Positions 53,320 to 61,585 of a DNA stretch of 64,000 nucleotides are shown one piece after another. How positions within the stretch are numbered: the stretch's first letter is position 1; each line of letters opens with the position of its first letter. Position numbers and translations under genes: made by a program. The notes under the pieces were generated by a model, which saw nothing but the letters and a program-made list of their open reading frames with translations, searched no databases and had not been told where the DNA came from. Origin of the DNA: Treponema denticola (GTDB lineage: Bacteria; Spirochaetota; Spirochaetia; Treponematales; Treponemataceae); contig NZ_CP038800.1 of assembly GCF_024400535.1 (NCBI RefSeq), positions 1,550,001 through 1,614,000 on the forward strand, written 5' to 3'.

Positions 53320-54456
53320 ATGACTAAAAATAAGATGTATTTTAAAATGATAATGAGTTCTTTATTGCGGCGCCGTTCAAGAATGTTGGTAGCTTTACTG
53401 GCTATTGCAATCGGTTCAACCGTTTTATCGGGCTTATTGACTATTTACTACGACATTCCGCGGCAGATGGGAACAGTGTTCCGCTCATACGGGGCAAATA
53501 TGATATTTCTTCCTTCCGAAAGCGATGCAAAAATAAAAAAAGAACAAATCGATAAAATTAAAAAAGAAATCGACTCAGGCAAACTTGTAGGTTTTGCTCC
53601 TTATATTTATAAACCTGCAAAGGTAAACGAGCAGCCCTATATGATAGCAGCTACCGATCTTATAAGTGCAAAGAACAATAGTCCATATTGGCTGGTGCGG
53701 GGACAATGGCCTGACAAAAAAAAGGAAGTTTTAATCGGCCATGAAATAAGTAAGGCTATAGGTTTATCTGTAGGAGATAATTTTATTGTAAACACTCCAA
53801 AACCTGACGGAGATGTAACCGTAAACGAGTTTAAGGTTTCAGGCATAGTTACAACAGGGGGTGTCGAAGAAGAGTTTATCTTTATGAGCCTTGAGGATAT
53901 AAAAAATATTGTCGGCTATAATGATTCTTTCGATGTAATTGAGTGCAGTATTGACGGAAACAGGGACTATCTTAATTTAATTGCCGAAAAAGTTTCAAAC
54001 GATGTAAAAGGTATTACCCCCCGTCTTGTAAAGCGTGTTACCGAATCTCAGGATACGGTTTTAAGTAAACTTCAAGCCCTTGTTTGGATTGTTACCATTA
54101 TTGTTTTGTTTTTGACTATGATATGTGTAACCACTACCATGATGGCCGTAGTAGTTGAACGCAGAAAAGAAATAGGCTTAAAAAAAGCTTTAGGTGCTTC
54201 AAATAAAAGTGTTGTTATAGATTTTTTGGGAGAAGCGGTTATGCTTGGGCTCATGGGCGGTATTTTAGGAATAGGGCTCGGTTACTTATTTGCAAATAAT
54301 GTAAGTATAAGTGTCTTTGCAAGAGAAGTTTCCTTTCCCATAAGGCTGGCACCTTTTACCGTAATTTCTTCCATCGTTATAACTATTGTTGCCTCCCTCT
54401 TTCCCGTAAGGGCAACTGTGGATGTGGACCCAGCTCTTGTTTTGCGCGGAGAGTAA
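53320..54456 (+). CDS. FtsX/MacB-like ABC permease 2 of iron cluster
   Basis: 378 residues, with the same architecture as its neighbour: N-terminal helix (LVALLAIAIGSTVLSGLLTIYY), periplasmic domain (about 45-240), then three helices (ALVWIVTIIVLFLTMICVTTT; EAVMLGLMGGILGIGLGYL; FTVISSIVITIVASLFP), ending VDVDPALVLRGE. The coupling-helix sequence RKEIGLKKALGAS is nearly identical to RAEIGLKKAIGAS of the first permease, so they probably form a heterodimer on one ATPase. SD GAGGTG. Confidence 0.92.
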   Translation: MTKNKMYFKMIMSSLLRRRSRMLVALLAIAIGSTVLSGLLTIYYDIPRQMGTVFRSYGANMIFLPSESDAKIKKEQIDKIKKEIDSGKLVGFAPYIYKPAKVNEQPYMIAATDLISAKNNSPYWLVRGQWPDKKKEVLIGHEISKAIGLSVGDNFIVNTPKPDGDVTVNEFKVSGIVTTGGVEEEFIFMSLEDIKNIVGYNDSFDVIECSIDGNRDYLNLIAEKVSNDVKGITPRLVKRVTESQDTVLSKLQALVWIVTIIVLFLTMICVTTTMMAVVVERRKEIGLKKALGASNKSVVIDFLGEAVMLGLMGGILGIGLGYLFANNVSISVFAREVSFPIRLAPFTVISSIVITIVASLFPVRATVDVDPALVLRGE

Positions 54457-54483
54457 TATTAATTTTAAGGAGAATTTGAATTT

Positions 54484-55176
54484 ATGAATATTTTAACCTT
54501 AACCGAAATTTCAAAAATATATGGAGATCTTAAAGCCCTCGATAAAATAAATTTAACGGTTGAAGAGGGAGAGTGGCTTTCTATAATGGGGCCTTCGGGT
54601 TCAGGTAAAACCACATTGATGAACATAATCGGCTGTATGGATAAGCCTTCTTTAGGAAAAATTGATTTGGCGGGTCAGGACATTTCAAAGCTTTCTTCTA
54701 AAGAATTGACGATAGTCAGGCGGGATATGATAGGCTTGGTTTTTCAACAATTTCACCTTGTAAACTATCTTACAGCCCTTGAAAATGTTATGATGGCCCA
54801 GTATTATCACAGCCTCCCCGATGAAAAGGAAGCTCTTGAAGCCCTTGAAAGTGTAGGTTTAAAAGAAAGAGCCAAGCATCTGCCCAATCAATTATCGGGA
54901 GGAGAACAGCAGCGTGTCTGTATTGCCCGTGCCCTGATAAATCATCCCAAACTCCTGCTTGCCGATGAACCTACGGGAAACCTTGATGAAAAGAACGAAA
55001 AACTTGTAATGGAAATTTTTGAAAAACTCCATAATGCGGGAAGCACCATCATAGTTGTAACCCATGATCCTGAGGTTGCAGATCAGGCTGAACGGATGGT
55101 TGTTCTTGAGCACGGTAAAATAGCAAGAATTGAAAAAATGAGCAGGGTAAGACCTTCAAGAGGAGAGAATGTATGA
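54484..55176 (+). CDS. ABC transporter ATP-binding protein of iron cluster
   Basis: 230 residues. Walker A GPSGSGKT (about 37-44), Q-loop VFQQFHLVNYLTALENV, signature LSGGEQQR, Walker B LLLADEPTGNLD, switch His in VVTHDPE. LolD/MacB-type, partner of the two permeases just upstream. Its TGA overlaps the ATG of the FMN-binding lipoprotein by 4 bases. The last 15 residues are basic. Confidence 0.95.
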   Translation: MNILTLTEISKIYGDLKALDKINLTVEEGEWLSIMGPSGSGKTTLMNIIGCMDKPSLGKIDLAGQDISKLSSKELTIVRRDMIGLVFQQFHLVNYLTALENVMMAQYYHSLPDEKEALEALESVGLKERAKHLPNQLSGGEQQRVCIARALINHPKLLLADEPTGNLDEKNEKLVMEIFEKLHNAGSTIIVVTHDPEVADQAERMVVLEHGKIARIEKMSRVRPSRGENV

Positions 55177-55622
55177 AAAATTATAAAATTATTTTGGCTG
55201 CACTGTGTTTTATCTGTATTTTTTCTTGTTCAAAAACGGAAACAAAGAAGAGTATAAAATATAAAGACGGCGTTTATAAGTCTTTTGCCAATATTAAAGA
55301 CGATTGGGGCGGAACAGCCGAGGTTGAAATAAAAATTGAAGAGGGTAAGATTGTTGAGTGTACATTTTTGTCTTACGAAAAAAACGGCAAGCTAAAAGGG
55401 CCTGAATACGGAAAGGTTGACGGAGTTATAAAAAATATGGGCCTTTATAAAATTGCTCAAGCCTCTATTTTAAGAGCTGCGGAGTACGGTCAAAAATTGA
55501 TTGAAACTCAAAATATTGATGATGTCGATGTAATTGCCGGTGCTTCAATTTCTTATAAACTGTTTAAAGATGCGGTTGAAAATGCATTGCAGAGTGCAAT
55601 GCAAAATGCAAAAGAAAATTAA
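55173..55622 (+). CDS. FMN-binding-domain lipoprotein of iron cluster
   Basis: 149 residues. Signal with lipobox CIFSCSKTE (Cys near 16). The mature domain (about 28-145) is an FMN-binding fold: KYKDGVYKSFANIKDDWGGTAEVEIKIEEGKIVEC and VDVIAGASISYKLF. In the family a Thr in S-G-A-T carries covalent FMN. Here the motif reads A-G-A-S, so Ser replaces Thr at the attachment position. It may relay electrons to reduce incoming iron. It stands where thioredoxin-like genes lie in the Campylobacter locus, which suggests functional replacement. Confidence 0.87.
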   Translation: MKNYKIILAALCFICIFSCSKTETKKSIKYKDGVYKSFANIKDDWGGTAEVEIKIEEGKIVECTFLSYEKNGKLKGPEYGKVDGVIKNMGLYKIAQASILRAAEYGQKLIETQNIDDVDVIAGASISYKLFKDAVENALQSAMQNAKEN

Positions 55623-55640
55623 GGAAACCTCTAAAAAACT

Positions 55641-56852
55641 ATGGAAAATTTACAAATAAAAAAACTGACTGCCTATGAGCTTGCAAAATTAAATATCAAA
55701 AGAAAACCTTTTAGGACTGCAAGCCTAATTATTCTTACGGCTGTTTTAGCCTTTAGTCTTTTTGCAGGCAGTTTTTTGGTAAAAAGTTTAAGGGGCGGAA
55801 TGTTGTCACTTTCGAATCGTCTGGGTGCGGATATTATTGTCGTGCCCCAAGGTTATGACTCAAAGATTGAAAGTGCCTTATTGAGAGGGGAGCCTAATAG
55901 TTTTTATTTTGATACGGAAGTCGTAGAACGTGTAAAAAAAATTGAAGGGGTTGAACTCGCATCTCCCCAGCTTTTTATTGCGACCCTCTCTGCGGGCTGC
56001 TGTTCTTTTCCTTTACAGATTATAGGTATCGATTTTGATTCAGATTTTAATGTGAAACCTTGGCTTAAAAAACAGATAAAACTTCCTCTTTTGGATAATC
56101 AAATTGTAGCCGGAAGTAATATATCAGGCGATTATAATTCTCAAGTAAAATTTTTTAATCAACCCTTTGTGATTGCAGGCCGTTTGACTAAAACGGGAAT
56201 GGGGTTTGATAATTCCATTTTTATGACAATAGAAAATGCGCGGAAGCTTGCAAAAGAGTATGAAAGAATTATGCAGCATCCTGTTGCAAAAAATGAAAAT
56301 TTGATTTCAAGTGTTATGGTAAGGATTAATCCGAGATATGACGCAGGTGAGGTAGCTAAAAAGATAAGAGAAGAATTTAAGGGAGAAGAAATTTATCCTT
56401 TAATATCGAAGAGGATGATGACAAATATATCTTCAAGTATTTCAAGCTTAAATGTCTATGTTTATATCCTTATTGCGATCCTATGGATTCTTTCATTTAT
56501 CGTGTTGGCTGTTTCTTTTTCTTCGATTTTTAATGAGCGTAAAGAAGAATTCGGAATGTTGAGGATAATAGGAAGTACCAAAAAGAAATTATTTGAACTT
56601 GCGGTTTTAGAATCTCTTATGATAAGTATGTCGGGAGCAGTTATAGGAACGGTTCTTTCATGTTTGATTATGTTTTTATTTTATCAGGCAATTGTTACAG
56701 GAATGAAGATGCCTTTTTTAAACCCTTCTTTTCTTTGGACATTTGTTTGCTTCCTTTTGACCTTTGCCCTTATTTCTGTAATCGGCCCCCTCGCAGCCCT
56801 TAAAACTATGTATAGTTTTACAAAAGAAGAACCGGCTTTATCAAAATCTTAA
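55641..56852 (+). CDS. FtsX-like ABC permease 3
   Basis: 403 residues. N-terminal helix (TASLIILTAVLAFSLFAGSF), periplasmic domain with a Cys pair (LSAGCCSFPLQIIGID), then three helices (YVYILIAILWILSFIVLAV; AVLESLMISMSGAVIGTVLSC; WTFVCFLLTFALISVIGP). RKEEFGMLRIIGSTKKK resembles the coupling region. It differs from the two upstream permeases in length and motifs and could instead pair with the orphan ATPase at 47908. Eighteen bases after the FMN-binding gene; the SD AAGGA lies within a repeated AACCTCTAAAAA word. Confidence 0.86.
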   Translation: MENLQIKKLTAYELAKLNIKRKPFRTASLIILTAVLAFSLFAGSFLVKSLRGGMLSLSNRLGADIIVVPQGYDSKIESALLRGEPNSFYFDTEVVERVKKIEGVELASPQLFIATLSAGCCSFPLQIIGIDFDSDFNVKPWLKKQIKLPLLDNQIVAGSNISGDYNSQVKFFNQPFVIAGRLTKTGMGFDNSIFMTIENARKLAKEYERIMQHPVAKNENLISSVMVRINPRYDAGEVAKKIREEFKGEEIYPLISKRMMTNISSSISSLNVYVYILIAILWILSFIVLAVSFSSIFNERKEEFGMLRIIGSTKKKLFELAVLESLMISMSGAVIGTVLSCLIMFLFYQAIVTGMKMPFLNPSFLWTFVCFLLTFALISVIGPLAALKTMYSFTKEEPALSKS

Positions 56853-56953
56853 AAGCCTGATTTATTGCATAAAAGTTTGGCTTTATCTCAATTTTAAAAA
56901 GGCTTTAGTTATTTTTTAAAAAACCGATATTTTATACAGATGAGAGGTGTATT

Positions 56954-57625
56954 ATGCGTAAAGCTATGATTTCTTTTTGTTTTATTTTTTGTTCTTTTTT
57001 TCTGTTTGCAGGCGATATTGCGACCTTTGTTAATTTAGGTTTTTCGGCTGACGGAAGTAAATTTGCTTTCGGACAATACGGATTAACCGATCAAACCTAT
57101 CGTGCCTATGCAGAAATTTATGGGGTAGATGTAGCAGAAAATAAGTTTTTACCTTCAGGACGCTTTATAACAAGTCCGACATCTGAAACGGCCGATAAAG
57201 ACAGTAAAAATATATTTTTAAGCCTTTTGGATAGGGCGAACCCTTCTCTTTTAAAATGGAAGATAAGCGATAAAAATGAGGGAAGAGCTATTTATGCCGC
57301 TACGGATTCTACAATAAACGAAACCACCTTGATTTTTAAAGACTTTGAAACCAATGACGAGTATAAGGTAATGCTGTACAAGGATAAAAAATCCAATTTA
57401 GAAGCTTCCTTTTACATTGAAGTCGAAATCATCAAACCTAACGGCAATAAGATAAAGAAAACAGCCGGTCAAAAAGGTAAAACCAGATCAGGTATACGGG
57501 ACTATGCAATAAAAAAAGTAATTATCGATAACACAAACACAAGCCTCATCTTTGTAATCGAAAAACATCAATATGATAAACTTGGAAACTCCATCCGTTA
57601 CATGGTAGAAACTATTAAGCTGTAA
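56954..57625 (+). CDS. DUF2259 exported protein
   Basis: 223 residues. Signal peptide MRKAMISFCFIFCSFFLFAG, cleaved near residue 20. The mature part begins DIATFVNLGFSADGSKFAFGQYGLTD and matches DUF2259 (predicted secreted proteins common in treponemes). A basic segment (PNGNKIKKTAGQKGKTRSG) lies in the second half. No catalytic motif is seen. It is just upstream of the fumarase promoter. No terminator is clear unless the palindrome at 57669-57693 serves. Confidence 0.8.
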   Translation: MRKAMISFCFIFCSFFLFAGDIATFVNLGFSADGSKFAFGQYGLTDQTYRAYAEIYGVDVAENKFLPSGRFITSPTSETADKDSKNIFLSLLDRANPSLLKWKISDKNEGRAIYAATDSTINETTLIFKDFETNDEYKVMLYKDKKSNLEASFYIEVEIIKPNGNKIKKTAGQKGKTRSGIRDYAIKKVIIDNTNTSLIFVIEKHQYDKLGNSIRYMVETIKL

Positions 57626-57638
57626 CTCTCCTCATCAA

Positions 57639-57693
57639 TTGACAGTAATCTTTTAATGTTCTATAATTACCCCCAAGAATAACTTTTGGGGGT
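57639..57693 (+). promoter_or_regulatory. consensus promoter with palindrome at the start site (fumarase operon)
   Basis: TTGACA at 57639-57644, exactly 17 nt, TATAAT at 57662-57667: both hexamers are perfect consensus. A palindrome, ACCCCCAA (57669-57676) and TTGGGGGT (57686-57693), covers the expected RNA start near 57674, then TTTTT. Since the RNA would start inside the left arm, the palindrome may be an operator for this promoter or a terminator for the upstream gene. Confidence 0.75.
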
Positions 57694-57703
57694 ATTTTTG
57701 AGT

Positions 57704-58549
57704 ATGCACATTGTAGAAGCAAAAAAAATTACGGAAGAAGTTAAGAGGATGGCTATTGAAGCCGCTTATTATCTTCCGCAAGATGTATTGACAAGTTTAA
57801 AGATGTCGCGGGAAGCAGAGAAATGGAGCTTAGCCCGTGATACTCTCGATCAGATTATAGAAAACGCCGATATTGCAAAAAATACGAATTCGCCCATGTG
57901 CCAAGATACGGGAATGGCCGTAGTTTTTGTTACGATTGGACAAGATGTTCACATTGAAGGCGGCTATATTGAAGATGCTATAAATGAGGGCGTAAGACAG
58001 GGCTATACGGAAGGTTATTTAAGAAAATCCGTTGTTGCCGATCCCGTTTACAACAGGGTAAACACAAAGGATAATACGCCTGCCGTAATCCATTATAATA
58101 TCGTACCCGGCGATAAACTTCATATTATGTTTGCAGGTAAGGGCTTCGGCTCCGAGAACATGTCCCGCCTTGGAATGCTTAAACCCTCCGACGGCCTTGA
58201 AGGGGTAAAAAAATTCATATTGGAAACTGTAGAACTTGCAGGGCCTAACCCCTGTCCTCCCATAGTTGTAGGTGTCGGAATAGGCGGTACCGTAGATAAG
58301 GTAACCTTGATAGCAAAAAAAGCCTTGATGAGACCTATGGATAGTTATAATCCAGATCCTTTCTATGCTAACCTCGAAAAAGAAATGCTTGAGAAAGTCA
58401 ACGCCTTAGGTATAGGCCCCCAAGGTTACGGAGGTAAGACTACGGCTTTAAGGGTTTTAATCGAAACCTATCCCACACATATTGCAGGTCTTCCTATTTG
58501 TGTAAATATAAACTGTCATGCAACACGCCATAAGGAAGTTACTTTATAA
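57704..58549 (+). CDS. fumarate hydratase class I, alpha subunit
   Basis: 281 residues from ATG 57704; TTG 57686 would lie inside the palindrome. The oxygen-sensitive [4Fe-4S] fumarase subunit: PMCQDTGMAVVFV (Cys ligand), PNPCPPIVVGVGIGGTVDKVTLIAKKALMRP (Cys ligand), and LPICVNINCHATRHKEV at the end. Split alpha/beta forms equal the two halves of FumA and also resemble L-tartrate dehydratase TtdA. Fumarase is preferred because of the neighbouring metabolism. GGGGGT may act as a distant SD. The beta gene follows 14 nt later. Confidence 0.93.
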   Translation: MHIVEAKKITEEVKRMAIEAAYYLPQDVLTSLKMSREAEKWSLARDTLDQIIENADIAKNTNSPMCQDTGMAVVFVTIGQDVHIEGGYIEDAINEGVRQGYTEGYLRKSVVADPVYNRVNTKDNTPAVIHYNIVPGDKLHIMFAGKGFGSENMSRLGMLKPSDGLEGVKKFILETVELAGPNPCPPIVVGVGIGGTVDKVTLIAKKALMRPMDSYNPDPFYANLEKEMLEKVNALGIGPQGYGGKTTALRVLIETYPTHIAGLPICVNINCHATRHKEVTL

Positions 58550-58563
58550 GGGAGGAAGGAAAA

Positions 58564-59127
58564 ATGTCTGAGATGAAAAAACTTACAACACCCTTTACAA
58601 GGGAAGATTTAAAAGATGTTAAGGCCGGAGATATTGTTTTATTAAACGGCTATATTTATACGGGAAGAGATGCAGCTCACAAACGCCTATGCGAACTTTT
58701 AGAAAAGGGAGAAAAACTCCCCATAGATGTAAAGGGGGCTGTCATGTATTATGTAGGGCCTAGCCCTGCAAAGCCCGGAGAGCCCATAGGTTCTGCAGGG
58801 CCTACAACCAGTTACAGAATGGATGCCTATACACCTCAGCTTTTAGATGAGGGGCTTATGGCTATGGTCGGAAAAGGAAAAAGAAACGATGAGGTAGTTG
58901 CAAAAATAATAGAACATGGAGCTTGTTATTTTGCCGCCATCGGAGGAGCCGCTGCCTTGATTAAAAGCCGAATTAAATCGGCCGAAGTTATCTGCTATGA
59001 AGATTTGGGAGCTGAGGCTGTCCGTAAGCTCTATGTTGAAGACTTTCCCGTAACCTGCATCATCGATTCCAAGGGGAACAACCTTTATAAACTGGGACGT
59101 GAAGAATACTTAAAAAGCCTAAACTAA
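58564..59127 (+). CDS. fumarate hydratase class I, beta subunit
   Basis: 187 residues, C-terminal half of the class I hydro-lyase. Family segments: LTTPFTREDLKDVKAGDIVLLNGYIYTGRDAAHKRL, YVGPSPAKPGEPIGSAGPTTSYRMD (substrate-binding region), LMAMVGKGKRN and YFAAIGGAAALI. SD GGGAGGAAGG. Works as a complex with the alpha subunit to interconvert fumarate and malate. It is followed after 7 nt by the citC-like gene. Confidence 0.94.
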   Translation: MSEMKKLTTPFTREDLKDVKAGDIVLLNGYIYTGRDAAHKRLCELLEKGEKLPIDVKGAVMYYVGPSPAKPGEPIGSAGPTTSYRMDAYTPQLLDEGLMAMVGKGKRNDEVVAKIIEHGACYFAAIGGAAALIKSRIKSAEVICYEDLGAEAVRKLYVEDFPVTCIIDSKGNNLYKLGREEYLKSLN

Positions 59128-59134
59128 AAGGTAG

Positions 59135-60166
59135 ATGACTAATTTACAAAAAATTAACCTAGAGCTTAAAAGTCAAAAAGAAAAATTTACAGCTCTTTTA
59201 AAAGAAAATGGCCTTATTGCAGACTCCCTTGAAAGTGTTTACGGCATTTTTGATGAAGCCGACAATTTGGCCGCTTGCGGAGGGCGGGAAAAAAATATCT
59301 TAAAATGCTTTGCCGTAAAAGATGAATTTAAAGGCCTCGGTCTTACCGATGAGATTCTTTCGGCCCTCTTAAAAGACGCTTACGGAGAAGGTTATAAGTT
59401 CTTTTTTATATTTACAAAAAGATCAAGTGTTTCTTTTTTTACGGGGGCAGGTTTTATAAACTTAGCCTCATCGGATGATTCTTCCTTATTATACAGGGGA
59501 GAAAAAACCGTAGAGGAGGTTTTAAAGAATGAGCTCTTTCCTTATTGCCCTGACGGTATACCTTACGGTATAAGTGATGAGGGAAATGCAGCCATAGTTA
59601 TGAATGCAAATCCCTTTACCCTCGGCCACAGATATTTAATAGAAAAAGCCTTAGATTATTGCGGAAGCAAGAACCTCCTTTTTGGTTTTGCCGTTGAGAC
59701 CGACAAAAGTTTTTTTTCTTTTAATGACCGTTTTATGCTTATCAAAAAAAATACGGAAGACTTAAAAAATGTAGTAGTGCTTCCCTCATCTCAATTTTTA
59801 ATAAGCGGAGCGACATTTCCGTCCTATTTTTTAAAAGAAAAAAGTTTAATAAGCAAAAATCAAACTCAGCTTGATGCAAGGATATTTTTAAAATACTTTG
59901 TACCTCTTTTTAATATTAAAATCCGCTTTTTGGGAGAAGAACCCTTAGACCCGAGTACCGAAATATATAATCAAACTCTATTGAATGAGCTCCCGCCTCA
60001 ATGTGAGGTAAAAATAATTGAGCGTAAAAAAACTCAAAATCAGCAAATCATTTCCGCGACGCAGGTTAGAAAAGCATTTCAAAATAATAGTCTTGAAGAT
60101 GTCCGATCCTTTTTACCCGAAACGACTTATAATTTTTTAAGGTCATTAAAACAAAAGACTAATTGA
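59135..60166 (+). CDS. citC: [citrate (pro-3S)-lyase] ligase
   Basis: 343 residues. Acetylates the prosthetic group of citrate lyase to activate it. The N-terminal 120 residues form a GNAT-like region (VYGIFDEADNLAACGGREKNILKCFAV). The C-terminal nucleotidyltransferase-like domain begins AAIVMNANPFTLGHRYLIEKAL (the xxHxGH-like ATP site), with FAVETDKSFFSFNDRFMLI and ISATQVRKAFQ as signatures. Full length. The citrate lyase genes citDEF are not in this window. It joins fumarase and CitXG in one run of genes. Confidence 0.9.
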   Translation: MTNLQKINLELKSQKEKFTALLKENGLIADSLESVYGIFDEADNLAACGGREKNILKCFAVKDEFKGLGLTDEILSALLKDAYGEGYKFFFIFTKRSSVSFFTGAGFINLASSDDSSLLYRGEKTVEEVLKNELFPYCPDGIPYGISDEGNAAIVMNANPFTLGHRYLIEKALDYCGSKNLLFGFAVETDKSFFSFNDRFMLIKKNTEDLKNVVVLPSSQFLISGATFPSYFLKEKSLISKNQTQLDARIFLKYFVPLFNIKIRFLGEEPLDPSTEIYNQTLLNELPPQCEVKIIERKKTQNQQIISATQVRKAFQNNSLEDVRSFLPETTYNFLRSLKQKTN

Positions 60167-60179
60167 TACCGGAGAAAAG

Positions 60180-61487
60180 ATGAGTTTATCTTTATTGGAA
60201 AAAAGAGAAAAAACCGACTCCTTTGAAAAAGAACTTTTAAACCGTTTTCCTTTTAAAACACTTGTAGTAATCAGGGCCAATATTCCGGGCGGAAAAAAGG
60301 GCTCAATCGAATCGGATTGGATTGTATACCGCATTTTTTTGGAATGTAAAAAAAAGATGTCTCCGCTAAAAATTTTTCATTCCTACACCGATGAAGAAGG
60401 CTTAATCTTTTTTTTGATTGTAGATGCTCCGCCCTTGGAAGTGAAGGCTTTGAGCATAAAAATTGAAGATGATGAGTCCCTAGGCCGTCTTGCCGATATC
60501 GATGTTTTAACTGCGGAAAAACTTTTTTCGCGTAATGATTTCCCCAAAAATAAACATAAGAGGCGGAAATGTTTTTTATGCGAAAAAGATGCCGTGATCT
60601 GTGCGAGAAGCCGTGCTCATTCCCAAAAAGAAATAATGGATTTTATCTTAAAAAAAGTTCATGAAGATTGGTCTAACGACCCGTCTTACGATGGGGATAT
60701 TTTTGAACTTTTGGGTAATTTAACCGAAAGCTCCCTCCTTGCAGAACTTTGCCGTCCATTGGGCTTCGGCTGTGTTACGGCTAATTCTCAAGGCTCCCAC
60801 AAGGATATGGACTTTTTACTCATGCTTGAATGTATTCCCCTAATAGGGAATGCAATTAAAAATTTAAGCGAAAAAGATTGCGAATCCTTTGAGGCCTTGC
60901 GTGAATACGGGAAAAAACAGGAAAAAAAACTTTTAGATTTAACGGGCGGGGTAAACACCTATAAGGGGGCCTTATTTTTGCTTCTTATCTTAAATGCCTG
61001 TGCCTTCCGTATAATAAAAGAAAAAAAAGCCTTCACCGATTTAAGCAAAGAAATTGCAGCCTTTTCTCTTCCCTTAAAAAAAGATTTTGAGCTTAAAGTA
61101 TGCTCCCCGTCTTCTTTACAGGCCTTTAATAATTTAGGGAGCGGGGGAGTGAGGGGCTTAGCCCTTTCAGGCTTTGCAGAACACTTTCAAAATTGGCTTC
61201 CCCTCTATAAAAAAACTTTTTCAGAAGGTGAGGACTTTGTAAAAATTATTGTTAAGATGATTGAAACTACCTGCGATACTACAATTATAAAGCGCAAGGG
61301 CGAAAAAGCCCTACTTGAGGTACAAAAAAAAGCTTACAGCCTTCTTTGTATAAACGATAAACTTGCTCAAGAAGCTTCTATAACAGAATTCTCTGCGTGG
61401 TGCGAAAAAAACAATATCTCAACAGGCGGCACCGCCGATAAGATTATCATTTTGTACAATCTGGAGCTGATTAGGGAGATTTTGTAA
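60180..61487 (+). CDS. CitX-CitG fusion: citrate lyase holo-ACP and prosthetic-group synthase
   Basis: 435 residues. Residues about 1-155 match CitX (apo-citrate lyase phosphoribosyl-dephospho-CoA transferase), with RKCFLCEKDAVICARSRAHS near 120-139 as the marker. The rest matches CitG, triphosphoribosyl-dephospho-CoA synthase (GFGCVTANSQGSHKDMDF; LLDLTGGVNTYKGALF; ATP/CoA-binding). Fused CitXG forms occur in other bacteria. It makes and attaches the cofactor that CitC later acetylates. No SD-poor gaps: CitC ends 14 nt before. Confidence 0.88.
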   Translation: MSLSLLEKREKTDSFEKELLNRFPFKTLVVIRANIPGGKKGSIESDWIVYRIFLECKKKMSPLKIFHSYTDEEGLIFFLIVDAPPLEVKALSIKIEDDESLGRLADIDVLTAEKLFSRNDFPKNKHKRRKCFLCEKDAVICARSRAHSQKEIMDFILKKVHEDWSNDPSYDGDIFELLGNLTESSLLAELCRPLGFGCVTANSQGSHKDMDFLLMLECIPLIGNAIKNLSEKDCESFEALREYGKKQEKKLLDLTGGVNTYKGALFLLLILNACAFRIIKEKKAFTDLSKEIAAFSLPLKKDFELKVCSPSSLQAFNNLGSGGVRGLALSGFAEHFQNWLPLYKKTFSEGEDFVKIIVKMIETTCDTTIIKRKGEKALLEVQKKAYSLLCINDKLAQEASITEFSAWCEKNNISTGGTADKIIILYNLELIREIL

Positions 61488-61527
61488 TAGTTTTAGTAAG
61501 ATTTCCATATGGTAAGAATAAATAAAT

Positions 61528-61558
61528 TTGACAATTGAAAAATATCCTATTCTATGAT
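61528..61558 (+). promoter_or_regulatory. promoter of the Rpn-family gene
   Basis: TTGACA at 61528-61533, 19-nt spacer, TATGAT at 61553-61558. A better TATAAT at 61558-61563 has too long a spacer. Confidence 0.35.
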
Positions 61559-61585
61559 ATAATCAATTTACAGGGGTGATTAAAA

